A stretch of DNA of 64,000 bases from assembly GCF_016858125.1 (NCBI RefSeq), contig NZ_CP064781.1, forward strand, positions 1,683,501 to 1,747,500, given 5' to 3'. Shown piece by piece: positions 1-9,483 of this stretch (position 1 is its first letter; every line of letters starts with the position of its first letter). Under the pieces are notes generated by a model. The model was not told the DNA's origin. It did no database searches and worked only from the letters and a program-made list of their open reading frames with translations. The DNA comes from Azospira restricta (GTDB lineage Bacteria; Pseudomonadota; Gammaproteobacteria; Burkholderiales; Rhodocyclaceae). The translations under genes were made by a program, and so were the position numbers.

Positions 1-34
1 GTCAGCATGATGACGTTCGCCAGGGCGTTCCGGC

Positions 35-63
35 TTGTCCGGGGCCGGTGAATCGGGGATAAT
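35..63 (+). promoter_or_regulatory. sigma-70-type promoter for tRNA-Leu
   Basis: A -35-like TTGTCC (35-40) and a -10-like GATAAT (58-63) are separated by 17 bp and lie 35 bp upstream of the tRNA. The spacing is ideal for a housekeeping promoter. The assignment is by inspection only. Confidence 0.5.
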
Positions 64-97
64 CCGCGCTCCTCAGGCCTGCATCCAGCAGGCCCGG

Positions 98-182
98 GCC
101 GGGATGGCGGAATCGGTAGACGCAGCGGATTCAAAATCCGCCGCCGAAAGGCGTAAGGGTTCGAGTCCCTTTCCCGGCACCA
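98..182 (+). tRNA. tRNA-Leu (anticodon CAA)
   Basis: The acceptor arm GCCGGGA (98-104) pairs with TCCCGGC (172-178), followed by discriminator A and an encoded CCA (180-182). The anticodon stem GCGGA/TCCGC encloses the loop TTCAAAA, giving anticodon CAA, which reads the TTG leucine codon. A long variable arm (around GCCGAAAGGC) is typical of class II leucine tRNAs, and the T-loop GGTTCGAGTCC is intact. Confidence 0.96.
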
Positions 183-210
183 CGAGCAGCGAAAAGCGCG
201 GAAGTATACC

Positions 211-1134
211 ATGCCCGACCCGCTTCCCCCGGCTGCGGCGCCCGCCGTCAGGCCCTCGCCGCGGCAAGCCTGGTGGCTCGCGCTGCGCCCGAAAACCCTC
301 TCCGTCTCGATCGCCCCGGTCCTCGTCGGCAGCGCGCTGGCGTTCGCCGAAACGGCTGCCTGGCTGGCCTGGCCGGCACTGCTCGCGGCGCTGTCGGCGG
401 TGCTCATCCAGATCGGCACCAACCTCTACAACGACGTCGCCGACTTCGAGCGCGGCGCCGACACGCCCGACCGCCTCGGCCCGCCGCGGGCGACCGCGAT
501 GGGCTGGCTGCCGGGCGCGGCGGTGCGCCGCGCCGCCTGGCTGGCCTTCGCGCTGGCCTTCCTGCTCGGCGTCGCGCTGGTCGTCCGCGGCGGCTGGCCG
601 ATCGTCGCCATCGGCCTCGCCTCGCTCGCCGCCGGCTGGGCCTATACCGGCGGCCCGCGGCCGATCGCCTACACGCCGTTCGGGGAGGGCTTCGTGCTCG
701 CCTTCTTCGGGTTGGCCGCGGTCGGCGGCAGCTACTACCTGCAGACGCTGTCGCTGTCGCCGGCGGCGCTGGTCGCCGCGCTGATGCTCGGCGCCTTCGC
801 GGCGGCGGTGATCAGCGTCAACAACACGCGCGACCTCGCCACCGACGCGCGCGCCGGCAAGCGCACGCTGGCCGTGCATCTCGGGCGGGTGGGGATGAAC
901 CGGGTGTTCGCGGCGGAGCTGGCGCTGCCTTTCCTGCTGCTGCCGCTGCTGGCGGCACTGAGCGGCCGCGGCGCCTGGCTGGCGCTGCCCGGCCTGGCGG
1001 TGCTGCCGGCGTTCCGTCTGTGCCGCCGCTTCCGCGGCGAGCCGCCGGGGCCCGGCTTCAACGCGCTGCTGGCGGCGACGGCCTGCCTGCAGGCTATCTT
1101 CGCCGGACTACTCGGTCTCGGTCTGGTGCTCTGA
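211..1134 (+). CDS. menA: 1,4-dihydroxy-2-naphthoate polyprenyltransferase (MenA)
   Basis: Integral-membrane UbiA-superfamily prenyltransferase, 307 residues. In menaquinone synthesis MenA attaches the polyprenyl tail to 1,4-dihydroxy-2-naphthoate. Visible hallmarks are an N-terminal RPKTLS segment, the first Asp-rich motif [14 protein letters not shown] and the second [16 protein letters not shown], set among about eight hydrophobic helices. The NLYNDVAD form is typical of MenA rather than UbiA. It starts 28 bp after the tRNA, and its 3' end overlaps the convergent methyltransferase gene by 27 bp. A different UbiA-family specificity cannot be excluded. Confidence 0.88.
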   Translation: MPDPLPPAAAPAVRPSPRQAWWLALRPKTLSVSIAPVLVGSALAFAETAAWLAWPALLAALSAVLIQIGTNLYNDVADFERGADTPDRLGPPRATAMGWLPGAAVRRAAWLAFALAFLLGVALVVRGGWPIVAIGLASLAAGWAYTGGPRPIAYTPFGEGFVLAFFGLAAVGGSYYLQTLSLSPAALVAALMLGAFAAAVISVNNTRDLATDARAGKRTLAVHLGRVGMNRVFAAELALPFLLLPLLAALSGRGAWLALPGLAVLPAFRLCRRFRGEPPGPGFNALLAATACLQAIFAGLLGLGLVL

Positions 1135-1905
1135 GACGGCGTGCTTGTTGAACCACGCCAGCTTGCTCTGCAGGCTGACGACGGTGCCGATGATGATCAG
1201 CGCCGGCGGCCGGATGCCGGCTTCGGCGATGCGTTCGGCGAGCGTGCCGAGGTCGGCGGTGACGACGCGCTGGCGGCGCGAGGTGCCGTGCTGGACGACC
1301 GCCGCCGGATGGCTGGCCGGCAGGCCGTGCGCCATCAGCTGCTGGCAAATCTCGCCGGCGCCACCGATCCCCATGTAGAAGACGACGGTCTGTCCCGGCC
1401 GTGCCAGCGCGTGCCAGTCCAGGTTGATGCTGCCGTCCTTGAGGTGGCCGGTGGCGAAGACGCAGATCTGCGAATGGTCGCGGTGCGTCAGCGGAATGCC
1501 GGCGTAGGAGCCGCAGCCGGAGGCGGCGGTGACGCCGGGGACGACCTCGAACGGAATGCCGTTCTCGGCCAGCGTCTCGATCTCCTCGCCGCCGCGGCCG
1601 AAGATGAACGGGTCGCCACCCTTCAGGCGGACGACGCGCTTGCCCTGCTTGGCCAGGCGGACCAGCAGGTCGTTGATCTCTTCCTGCGGCAGCGTGTGGT
1701 TCGAGGCCTCCTTGCCGGCATAAATTTTCTCCGCGTCGGGGCGGGCGAGGTCGAGGACGCCTTCGGCGCCGAGATGGTCATAAACGATGACGTCGGCGGC
1801 GCCGACCAGGCGGGCGGCCTTCAGGGTCATCAGCTCGGGGTCGCCGGGGCCGCTGCCGACGAGATAGACGGTACCGGGGGTGCAACTGGGACGGGGCTGG
1901 TTCAT
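1108..1905 (-). CDS. cobA: uroporphyrinogen-III C-methyltransferase (CobA/NirE type)
   Basis: SAM-dependent methyltransferase of 265 residues converting uroporphyrinogen III to precorrin-2, the branch point to siroheme and heme d1. It has the N-terminal glycine-rich motif [12 protein letters not shown], the central [16 protein letters not shown] and [10 protein letters not shown] motifs of single-domain SUMT enzymes, and no CysG dehydrogenase part. It is divergent from nirS across an intergenic region holding an FNR-type box, so it probably supplies heme d1 synthesis (the NirE role), although a general siroheme role is possible. Its tail overlaps menA in convergent orientation. Confidence 0.9.
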   Translation of the reverse strand: MNQPRPSCTPGTVYLVGSGPGDPELMTLKAARLVGAADVIVYDHLGAEGVLDLARPDAEKIYAGKEASNHTLPQEEINDLLVRLAKQGKRVVRLKGGDPFIFGRGGEEIETLAENGIPFEVVPGVTAASGCGSYAGIPLTHRDHSQICVFATGHLKDGSINLDWHALARPGQTVVFYMGIGGAGEICQQLMAHGLPASHPAAVVQHGTSRRQRVVTADLGTLAERIAEAGIRPPALIIIGTVVSLQSKLAWFNKHAVSEHQTETE

Positions 1906-2034
1906 GGGGTGTCTTCGTGGGTTGCGGCAAGGGCCGGGCGCAAGGATAAGTGCCCGCCGTGCAATCGTTCAATGGGCTTCGTTTGGGGCTGCGTTCGATG
2001 CCCAGCACTTTAGTAATAACCTTGCTAAGAATAG

Positions 2035-2048
2035 TTGATTTGAGTCAA
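2035..2048 (+). promoter_or_regulatory. FNR/DNR-type box upstream of nirS
   Basis: TTGAT-TTGA-GTCAA, a near-perfect FNR/DNR palindrome 93 bp before the nirS start codon and 130 bp before the divergent cobA start. The same family of sites precedes the tonB operon, nosZ, the diheme cytochrome gene and nirJ in this window. Confidence 0.8.
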
Positions 2049-2140
2049 AGATTGGGGGGATCAAGAGGAGCACATTTACGACCAGCGTTGGTGTCCGATT
2101 GCGACCGTGCGCGCCGCTTTTCAATAAGAGGAGAGGAAAT

Positions 2141-3787
2141 ATGAAGAAACTCGTACGCAACACCCTGATGCTGGCTGCCCTGCCGCTGGCTGTTTCCGCT
2201 GCATTCACCGGCTCCGCCGCCGCCCAGACGCCGAACCTGTCGGCCGAGGACAAGGCCGAGGCCGGCAAGCTGTACTTCGAGCGCTGCGCCGGCTGCCACG
2301 GCATGCTGCGCAAGGGCGCCACCGGCAAGAACCTGGAGCCGGCCAACACCGCCAAGCTCGGCACCTCCCGCCTGGAAAAGATTCTCTCCTACGGCACCGA
2401 AGGCGGCATGCCGAACTTCGACGACATCCTGTCGAAGAAGCAGATCTCGAACCTCGCCGCCTATCTGCAAATGCCGGCCGAAGCGCCGCCCGAGTACGGC
2501 CTGAAGCAGATGAAGGCCGACTGGAAGCTGGTCGTGCCGGTCAAGGATCGCCCGACGAAGAAGATGAACAACGTGAACATCGAGAACGTGTTCTCGGTGA
2601 CGCTGCGTGACTCCGGCGAAGTGGCGCTGATCGACGGCGACACCAAGCAGATCTGGGGCATCGTGAAGACCGGCTACGCCGTCCACATCTCCCGCGTTTC
2701 GGCTTCCGGTCGCTACATGCACGTCATCGGCCGCGACGGTCGCTATGACCTGATCGACATGTGGACCGAGAAGCCCACCACCGTTGCCACGATGAAGTCG
2801 GGCTACGAGGCGCGCTCGATCGACACGTCGAAGTACAAGGGCTTCGAAGACAAGTACGCCATCGTTGGCGCCTACTGGCCGCCCCACTACGCCGTTCTGG
2901 ATGGCGAAACGCTCGAGCCGCTGAAGGTCGTGTCGACCCGTGGCCAGACCGTCGATGGCGAATACCACCCCGAGCCGCGCGTCGCATCGATCGTGGCCTC
3001 GCACGACAAGCCCGAGTGGGTCGTCAACGTCAAGGAAACCGGCATGATCAAGCTGGTTGACTACTCGGACCTCGCCAACCTGAAGGAAACGACGATCAAC
3101 TCCGCCAAGTTCCTGCACGACGGCGGCTGGGATTCGTCGAAGCGCTACTTCCTGGTTGCCGCCAACGCGTCGAACAAGATCGCCGCGGTCGACACCAAGA
3201 CCGGCAAGCTCGCCGCGCTGGTTGACACCGCCAAGATCCCGCACCCGGGCCGTGGCGCCAACATCAACCATCCGAAGTACGGCAAGGTCTGGGCGACCTC
3301 GCACCTCGGCGCCGACGTGATCACCTTCATCGGTACCGATCCGGAAGGCAACAAGGACTACGCCTGGAAGGTCGTTCAGGAAGTGAAGAACCACGGCGCG
3401 AACTCGCTGTTCGTCAAGTCGCATCCGAAGTCCAAGAACATCTGGGCGGATGCCCCGCTGAACCCGGATCCCAAGCTGGCCGGCTCGGTCACGGTGTACA
3501 CCATCGCCGACCTCGCCAACCCCGATCCGAAGCCGGAAGTGATCGACATCGCCGCCGCTGCCAACCTGGGCAAGACCAAGGGTCTGCAGCGCGTCGTGCA
3601 TGGCGAGTACAACAAGGACGGCGACGAGATCTGGTTCTCCGTCTGGACCGGCAACAAGACCGAGCCGTCGGCGATCGTCGTGATGGACGACAAGACCCGC
3701 AAGGTCAAGACCGTGATCAAGGACAAGCGCCTCGTCACGCCGACCGGCAAGTTCAACGTCTACAACACCCAGCACGACATCTACTGA
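2141..3787 (+). CDS. nirS: cytochrome cd1 nitrite reductase NirS
   Basis: Periplasmic homodimeric enzyme reducing nitrite to nitric oxide. The 548-residue product starts at the ATG preceded by GAGGAGAGG, not at upstream in-frame codons. It has a Sec signal peptide (about residues 1-28, ending AAAQ), a cytochrome c domain with CAGCH (C49, C52, H53) and a long C-terminal d1-heme beta-propeller with repeated strand motifs such as VHISRVSASGRYMHVIGRDG. The length is normal for the family. It is followed by a strong terminator and then by a cupredoxin and nirC, plausible electron donors. Confidence 0.97.
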   Translation: MKKLVRNTLMLAALPLAVSAAFTGSAAAQTPNLSAEDKAEAGKLYFERCAGCHGMLRKGATGKNLEPANTAKLGTSRLEKILSYGTEGGMPNFDDILSKKQISNLAAYLQMPAEAPPEYGLKQMKADWKLVVPVKDRPTKKMNNVNIENVFSVTLRDSGEVALIDGDTKQIWGIVKTGYAVHISRVSASGRYMHVIGRDGRYDLIDMWTEKPTTVATMKSGYEARSIDTSKYKGFEDKYAIVGAYWPPHYAVLDGETLEPLKVVSTRGQTVDGEYHPEPRVASIVASHDKPEWVVNVKETGMIKLVDYSDLANLKETTINSAKFLHDGGWDSSKRYFLVAANASNKIAAVDTKTGKLAALVDTAKIPHPGRGANINHPKYGKVWATSHLGADVITFIGTDPEGNKDYAWKVVQEVKNHGANSLFVKSHPKSKNIWADAPLNPDPKLAGSVTVYTIADLANPDPKPEVIDIAAAANLGKTKGLQRVVHGEYNKDGDEIWFSVWTGNKTEPSAIVVMDDKTRKVKTVIKDKRLVTPTGKFNVYNTQHDIY

Positions 3788-3824
3788 TCGTCGGGTCGTT
3801 CGCAGCGTTCGACTGCACCCCCGA

Positions 3825-3853
3825 AAACCGGGAGCTTCGGCTCCCGGTTTTTT
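3825..3853 (+). terminator. rho-independent terminator after nirS
   Basis: The stem CCGGGAGC/GCTCCCGG (3828-3835 and 3840-3847) closes a TTCG tetraloop, flanked by AAA and a run of six T. It lies 38 bp past the nirS stop and separates nirS from the cupredoxin gene. Confidence 0.9.
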
Positions 3854-3916
3854 ATTTGAACAAGCCCCTATAATTCCCGGTCGAAGGATCATTCCACCCG
3901 AGTGAAAGGAACGACC

Positions 3917-4228
3917 ATGCGCCGGCTGTCGATCGCCCTGCTGTTCGCGCTTCCGTTCGGGACCGCGACCGCCGAAACGGTCGAAGTCCGCATCGAGAAG
4001 TACAAGTTCGTGCCGGAGGAGATCAAGATCAAAGCCGGCGACACGGTGGTCTGGAAGAGTTACGAGAAGCGCGGCTACCACACCGTGTGGTTCAAGGAGC
4101 GGGGACTCCCCGAATCCGAGCCGATGTTCCCGGACGAGAGCTGGCAGATGAAATTCGAAACCCAGGGCGAGCACCCCTATGTGTGCGGTCCGCACCCGGA
4201 AATGACCGGGCGCGTGATCGTCGAGTGA
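3917..4228 (+). CDS. periplasmic cupredoxin (plastocyanin/pseudoazurin-like)
   Basis: Small blue-copper protein of 103 residues with a Sec signal peptide (residues 1-19, ending ATA-ET). Type 1 copper ligands are all visible: H55 in GYHTVW, then C90, H93 and M96 in YVCGPHPEM. The start is the ATG preceded by AAGGA at six-base spacing; an upstream GTG in frame is less likely. It sits between nirS and nirC with a 9-bp gap to nirC, so it is probably co-transcribed with it and is likely an electron carrier to NirS. That role is inferred from position. Confidence 0.85.
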   Translation: MRRLSIALLFALPFGTATAETVEVRIEKYKFVPEEIKIKAGDTVVWKSYEKRGYHTVWFKERGLPESEPMFPDESWQMKFETQGEHPYVCGPHPEMTGRVIVE

Positions 4229-4237
4229 CGGAAGCAG

Positions 4238-4570
4238 ATGAAGCGAGTCGTTTGTGTTTTCCTGGCGGCGCTGTCGGTCGGCGCCGCCGCGGTGCCGGCC
4301 GCCGAGCCGACGCCCGAGCGCGCCCGCGAGCTGGTGCGCATGGTCCGCCAGGACTGCGGTTCCTGCCACGGCATGACGCTGAACGGCGGCCTCGGCCCGG
4401 CGCTCACCGCCGCGGCGCTGAAGGCGCGCGACGTGCCGAAGGCGGCGCTGGTCGCCACCATCGTCGGCGGCCGCCCGGGCACGCCGATGCCGCCGTGGCA
4501 CCGCTTCCTCAGCGAGCCGGAGGCGGAATGGATCGTCGACCGGCTGATCGAGGGCTTCCCCGAGCAGTGA
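4238..4570 (+). CDS. nirC: cytochrome c55X-type NirC
   Basis: Monoheme periplasmic c-type cytochrome of 110 residues with a signal peptide (about residues 1-22) and CGSCH (C40, C43, H44). The following GMTLNGGLGPALT and the PGTPMPPW methionine region match NirC proteins, which supply electrons to NirS and may act in heme d1 maturation. It directly follows the cupredoxin gene. The gap to the next gene (4571-4835) contains a short GC hairpin and an FNR-type box. Confidence 0.88.
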   Translation: MKRVVCVFLAALSVGAAAVPAAEPTPERARELVRMVRQDCGSCHGMTLNGGLGPALTAAALKARDVPKAALVATIVGGRPGTPMPPWHRFLSEPEAEWIVDRLIEGFPEQ

Positions 4571-4706
4571 CCGCGCGCTGATCCAGCCTGCGCCAAAACC
4601 CGCCCCCCAAGCGCGCTGTTTCGTAATGCGCGAAGCGCATTGCTGAGGCACGGCGGCGGTTTTTTTCCTTCCGATCGCAGCGCCGCGGGAACTATTTTCC
4701 GCGGAT

Positions 4707-4720
4707 TTGACGGTCGTCAA
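4707..4720 (+). promoter_or_regulatory. FNR/DNR-type box upstream of the tonB operon
   Basis: TTGAC-GGTC-GTCAA, a perfectly palindromic FNR/DNR half-site pair 116 bp before the first gene of the thioredoxin-tonB-exbBD-receptor operon. It suggests that this uptake system is switched on with denitrification. Confidence 0.75.
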
Positions 4721-4835
4721 ATTTGCCCGCCGACAAACCGCGAATCTGCGTCGATATGTCGCAGGGGCGCGGCTTTTGCGCGCACTAGAATCCGTTCCTG
4801 ATTTCTCTCGGCGAACTTTCTGGCGCGTATCGGCG

Positions 4836-5342
4836 ATGCTTCGACACTATCCGGCCCGGCTCTCGCGAGCCCTCGTCCTCTTCCTCTCCGGCATGCTCCT
4901 GTCGCTCGGCGCGGGCGCCGCCGAGCAGCCCGTCCGCCCCTTCGTCGCCGGCACGCTGCAGAAGATCGTCGCCGAGCGCCAGGGCAAGCCCTTCATCCTC
5001 GCGCTGTGGTCGGTCTCGTGCACGCACTGCCCGGAGGAGCTGAAGACCCTCGCTCGCCTGAAGCAGGCGAACCCGGCGCTCGACGTCGTGCTGGTGTCGA
5101 CCGACGACGCCGACGAGTCGCCGCGCGTGCGCGAACTCGCGCAGCGCTTCGGGCTGGCGGCGGTGCCGCAGTGGGTGTTCGCCGATCCGGCACCGGAGCG
5201 CCTGCGCTTCGAGATCGACCGCCGCTGGTACGGCGAGCTGCCGCGTACGCTGTTCTTCGACCGCCAGCACAGGGTCGAGGCGGTGTCGGGCCTGGTGCCG
5301 CCCGAGCGCCTGGCACGCTGGATTGCGGAGCACGTGCGGTGA
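4836..5342 (+). CDS. periplasmic thioredoxin-like protein (TlpA/redoxin type)
   Basis: 168-residue exported protein. After a signal peptide (residues about 1-28, ending GAGAAE) comes a thioredoxin fold with the active-site motif WSVSCTHC (C62, C65), VVLVSTDDADES and the cis-proline region AAVPQWVF. The ATG at this position fits the signal peptide; longer upstream extensions do not. It is the first gene of an operon with tonB (4-bp overlap) behind an FNR-type box. It could act as a thiol or copper chaperone for metal delivery; this is inferred from context. Confidence 0.75.
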   Translation: MLRHYPARLSRALVLFLSGMLLSLGAGAAEQPVRPFVAGTLQKIVAERQGKPFILALWSVSCTHCPEELKTLARLKQANPALDVVLVSTDDADESPRVRELAQRFGLAAVPQWVFADPAPERLRFEIDRRWYGELPRTLFFDRQHRVEAVSGLVPPERLARWIAEHVR

Positions 5343-6013
5343 GCGCTGCGGCCGAGCGCGTCGCGGCGCCTGCCTACTACGCGCCGCCGGCGCCGCCGGC
5401 CGCCGGCTGGCGGCGAGGCGCCGCCGCGACGGCGGTGCTCGCGCTGCACGCGCTGCTGCTGGCGGTGCTCGCCGCCGCGGCGCTGCGCCCGGACCTGCCG
5501 GCGCCGGTGCAGGCGCTCGCCGTGCGCCTGATCGAGCCGGCGCCGCCGACGCCGGCCCGGGTCGAACCGCCGAAGCCGCTGCCGCCCAAGGCCGCGCCGA
5601 AGCCGATCGCGCCGCCGCCGGTGCTCGCCGCGGCGGCAAGCGCGCCGGCCGCGCCGGCAAGCTTCGCCGTCGCCCCGCAGCCGGAACCGGTCGCCGCGGC
5701 GCCGGTGGCCGCGCCGGCGCCGCAGCCGATCACCGCGGCCCGCTTCGACGCCGATTACCTGCAGAACCCGAAGCCCGTCTATCCGCCGCTGTCCCGCCGC
5801 CAGGGCGAGGAGGGCAAGGTCGTGCTGCGCGTCGCGGTCAGCCGCGACGGCCGGCCGCTGGCGGTCGAGATCAGGCAGTCGAGCGGCTTCCCCCGCCTCG
5901 ACGACGCGGCGAAGCGCGCCGTCGAAGGCTGGCGCTTCGTCCCCGCCCGCCAGGGCGAACAGGCCATCGAATCGTCGGTGCTGGTGCCGCTGAACTTCAC
6001 CTTGAGCCACTAA
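5339..6013 (+). CDS. tonB: TonB energy-transducing protein
   Basis: 224-residue inner-membrane protein that couples the proton motive force to outer-membrane receptors. It begins at a GTG overlapping the previous stop (GTGA). One N-terminal transmembrane helix (ALHALLLAVLAAAAL) is followed by a Pro/Ala-rich periplasmic spacer and a C-terminal TonB domain with KPVYPPLSRRQGEEGKVVLRVAVSRDG and the LVPLNFTL end. The ExbB, ExbD and receptor genes follow immediately, forming a dedicated TonB system. Confidence 0.9.
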   Translation: MSAAAERVAAPAYYAPPAPPAAGWRRGAAATAVLALHALLLAVLAAAALRPDLPAPVQALAVRLIEPAPPTPARVEPPKPLPPKAAPKPIAPPPVLAAAASAPAAPASFAVAPQPEPVAAAPVAAPAPQPITAARFDADYLQNPKPVYPPLSRRQGEEGKVVLRVAVSRDGRPLAVEIRQSSGFPRLDDAAKRAVEGWRFVPARQGEQAIESSVLVPLNFTLSH

Positions 6014-6024
6014 AGGAAACGCAC

Positions 6025-6759
<735 letters not shown>

Positions 6760-6769
6760 GGAGGCGGCG

Positions 6770-7186
6770 ATGTCCTTCGGTTCCTTCGACGGCGGCGGCA
6801 CGGCGCAGCCGATGGCCGAGATCAACACGACGCCGCTGGTCGACGTGATGCTCGTGCTGCTGGTCATCTTCATCATCACCGCGCCGCTGTTCCAGCAGGC
6901 GGTGCCGGTCGATCTGCCGCAGGTGGCGGCGACCAAGCTCGACGACAGGCCGCGGCTGATCGCGGTGGCGATCGACGGCGACGGCAAGGTCTTCGTCGAT
7001 GGCGTCGTGCAGCACCGCAGCGCGCTGCCCGAGGTGTTCGCCGCGGCGCTGGTCAATGGCCGCGACCCCGAGCTGCACCTGCGCGCCGACCGCGGCACGC
7101 GCTACGAGCGCGTCACCGAAGTGCTCGCCGACGCGCAGCGGGCGGGGATCGTGAAGATCGCCTTCGTCACCGAGCCGGCGCGCTAG
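6770..7186 (+). CDS. exbD: ExbD/TolR-type biopolymer transport protein
   Basis: 138-residue protein with the diagnostic MAEINTTPLVDVMLVLLVIFIITAP segment: the Asp in PLVDVMLVLL is the proton-carrying residue and lies in a single N-terminal helix. The periplasmic domain ends with ERVTEVLADAQRAGIVKIAFVTEP. A strong AAGGAGG ribosome site lies just before the start. It is part of the tonB-exbB-exbD-receptor operon. Confidence 0.93.
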   Translation: MSFGSFDGGGTAQPMAEINTTPLVDVMLVLLVIFIITAPLFQQAVPVDLPQVAATKLDDRPRLIAVAIDGDGKVFVDGVVQHRSALPEVFAAALVNGRDPELHLRADRGTRYERVTEVLADAQRAGIVKIAFVTEPAR

Positions 7187-7233
7187 TCCGGGCGCCGGCA
7201 ACAACCGAATCAACCGAAAGAAACGAGAAGAGC

Positions 7234-9483
7234 ATGAATCAAAACCCTCCCGGCGGCCTGCGGCCGCTCGCCCTCATCCTCGCCGCGCTGTCGCTTCCTG
7301 CCGTGCCGGCGTCCGCCAGCGAGCGTGAGCTGTCCGAGATCACGATCGAGAATACCCGGCCGACGGTGGCCGCCGGCAGCCCGGCGCCGCAGGCCGAGGT
7401 GAGCGGCGAGCAGGTGCGCGAATTCAACGCGGTCAACGTCGAGGATGCGGTGAAGTACCTGCCCAGCCTGCAGATCCGCAAGCGCTTCATCGGCGACCGC
7501 AACGCGATCGTCGCCTCGCGCACCGCCGGCACCGTGCAGAGCGCACGTTCGCTGGTCTATGCCGACGGCCTGCTGCTGTCGAACCTGCTCGGCAACAGCT
7601 GGGGCTTCGCGCCGCGCTGGAACATCGTCGGCACCGAGGAAATCGACACCGTCAACGTCCTCTACGGGCCGTACTCGGCAACGCTGCCGGGAAACTCCGC
7701 CGGCGCGACGATCCTGATGACGACGAAGCGGCCGCAGCAGCCCGAGCTGCACGCGCGCGCGCAGGCCTTCCGCTCGCACTTCAAGCTCTACGGCACCGAC
7801 GAGACCTTCGACGGCCATCAGGAGCAGGCCAGCGCCGGCGCCCGCTTCGGTAATCTGACCGTCTCTCTGTTCGGCAACCACCTCGACAGCAAGGGGCAGC
7901 CGATGAGCTTCGGCACCGCGACGCGCGATCCCGGCGTCGGCGGCACCGCGGTCACCGGCTACCACCGCGACAAGGACCCGACCGGCGCCGACCGCGTGAT
8001 CGTCAGCGCCTACGGCATGGACCACACGATCCAGGACGTCGGCAAGCTGCGCCTGGCCTACGATTTCAGCCGCGATACCCGGCTGGCGCTGACGCTCGCC
8101 GAATGGCGCAACGATTCCGCCACCTCGGTCGACAACTACCTGCGCAACGCGGCGACCGGTGCCGCGGTCAGCAGCGGCAACATCCTCGTCGACGGCGTCC
8201 GCTACAAGCTGAGCGCTGCGCATTTCGCGCCCGGCAGCAGCGACACCGTGAACCGCCTCTACGGCGTCAGCTTCGACAGCCAGCTCTCGCCCGACTGGCG
8301 CCTCGAAGCCGCGGGCTCGATCTACCGCACGCCGACCGACGTCTCGCGTTCCGCCAGCAGCGCGACCTCCGCCGGCGGGTCGGTGACCCTAGGCGACGGC
8401 ACCGGTTGGCGCAACCTCGACCTGCGCGCGGTATGGAAGCCGCAGCGCGGCCAGGCCGGACACACCGTGACCTTCGGCGTCCACCGCGACGATTACGAGT
8501 ACCTGAGCCGGACGTACAACGCGACCAGCTGGCGAGACGAGGACACGCGGACGACGCTCACCGGCCGCAACGAAGGCAGGACGCAGACCGACGCCGTCTA
8601 TGTCCAGGACGAGTGGAAGTTCGCGCCGCGCTGGCTGCTCACCGCGGGCGTCCGCCAGGAACGCTGGCAGGCCGTCGACGGCAGCATCTATTCGACGGCG
8701 CTCGGCAACAACCGCTTCGCCGAGCGCGAGGAGAAGGCCACCTCGCCCAAGCTGTCGCTGGCCTACGACCTCTCCGGCGACTGGCTGCTGCGCGCTTCGT
8801 TCGGCAAGGCCTACCGCTTTCCGACGGTGACCGAGCTGTTCCAGACCGAAAAGCAGGGTGCGACGACGCGCATCAGCGATCCGTCGCTGCAGCCGGAGAA
8901 GATCGTCGCCAGCGAGCTCGCCGCCGAAGGCAGCGCGCTCGGCGGCAGCCTGCGCGCGGCGTGGTTCCAGGAAACGATCCGCGACGCGCTGTACAGCTTC
9001 ACCGACTACACCAACACGACGCGCAACCAGAACGTCGACAAGCTGCGCGCGCGCGGCGTCGAGCTCGCCTACCAGGCGCCGGGCGTGCTGCGCGGGCTCG
9101 ATCTCGGCGGCAGCGTCACCTACGTGCATTCGCGCGTCCTCGAAAACGACCGCGATCCGGCCTCGGTCGGAAAACGCATGATCCGCGTCCCCGACTGGCG
9201 CGCGACGCTGTTCGCCAGCTACCATTTCGACGAGAAGTGGACCGGCTTCGTCGGCGTCAAGTACAGCGGCACGCAGTACAACAACACGAACAACTCCGAC
9301 ACCCATGCCGACCGGTACGGCGGCAACAGCAAGTTCCTCACCGTCGACGCCAAGCTCAGCTACCGCATCGCCAGGCAGGTCGCCGCCGCTGTCGGCGTCG
9401 ACAACCTGGGCAACGACAAGCACTACGCCTTCCACCCCTATCCGCAGCGCACCTACCATGCCGAAGTCCGTTTCGATCTGTGA
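7234..9483 (+). CDS. TonB-dependent outer-membrane receptor (putative copper receptor)
   Basis: 749-residue receptor with a signal peptide (about 1-28, ending VPASAS), an N-terminal plug domain (VEDAVKYLPSLQIRKRF, TIENTRPTV TonB-box-like segment) and a beta-barrel ending in an aromatic-terminated strand (YHAEVRFDL). The substrate is not readable from sequence. Its place inside the nir/nos island, in an FNR-boxed operon just before nosZ, recalls the NosA/OprC copper receptors of other denitrifiers, so copper is the leading guess. The 3' end overlaps the next gene by 26 bp. Confidence 0.85.
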   Translation: MNQNPPGGLRPLALILAALSLPAVPASASERELSEITIENTRPTVAAGSPAPQAEVSGEQVREFNAVNVEDAVKYLPSLQIRKRFIGDRNAIVASRTAGTVQSARSLVYADGLLLSNLLGNSWGFAPRWNIVGTEEIDTVNVLYGPYSATLPGNSAGATILMTTKRPQQPELHARAQAFRSHFKLYGTDETFDGHQEQASAGARFGNLTVSLFGNHLDSKGQPMSFGTATRDPGVGGTAVTGYHRDKDPTGADRVIVSAYGMDHTIQDVGKLRLAYDFSRDTRLALTLAEWRNDSATSVDNYLRNAATGAAVSSGNILVDGVRYKLSAAHFAPGSSDTVNRLYGVSFDSQLSPDWRLEAAGSIYRTPTDVSRSASSATSAGGSVTLGDGTGWRNLDLRAVWKPQRGQAGHTVTFGVHRDDYEYLSRTYNATSWRDEDTRTTLTGRNEGRTQTDAVYVQDEWKFAPRWLLTAGVRQERWQAVDGSIYSTALGNNRFAEREEKATSPKLSLAYDLSGDWLLRASFGKAYRFPTVTELFQTEKQGATTRISDPSLQPEKIVASELAAEGSALGGSLRAAWFQETIRDALYSFTDYTNTTRNQNVDKLRARGVELAYQAPGVLRGLDLGGSVTYVHSRVLENDRDPASVGKRMIRVPDWRATLFASYHFDEKWTGFVGVKYSGTQYNNTNNSDTHADRYGGNSKFLTVDAKLSYRIARQVAAAVGVDNLGNDKHYAFHPYPQRTYHAEVRFDL

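Noticed and set aside
2050..2062. A second FNR-like site right after the nirS box (TTGGGGGGATCAA)
   Set aside because: Only one half-site is good and the spacing is three bases instead of four, so it is more likely chance.
4625..4641. AATGCGC-GAA-GCGCATT hairpin after nirC
   Set aside because: A seven-base-pair stem with only a three-base loop and no adjacent T tract. A T run occurs 20 bp later without a stem, so I could not call a terminator.
2045..4720. A long minus-strand frame across nirS, the cupredoxin and nirC
   Set aside because: It is antisense to three well-recognised genes, of biased composition, with no family motif. It is a shadow of GC-rich codon usage.
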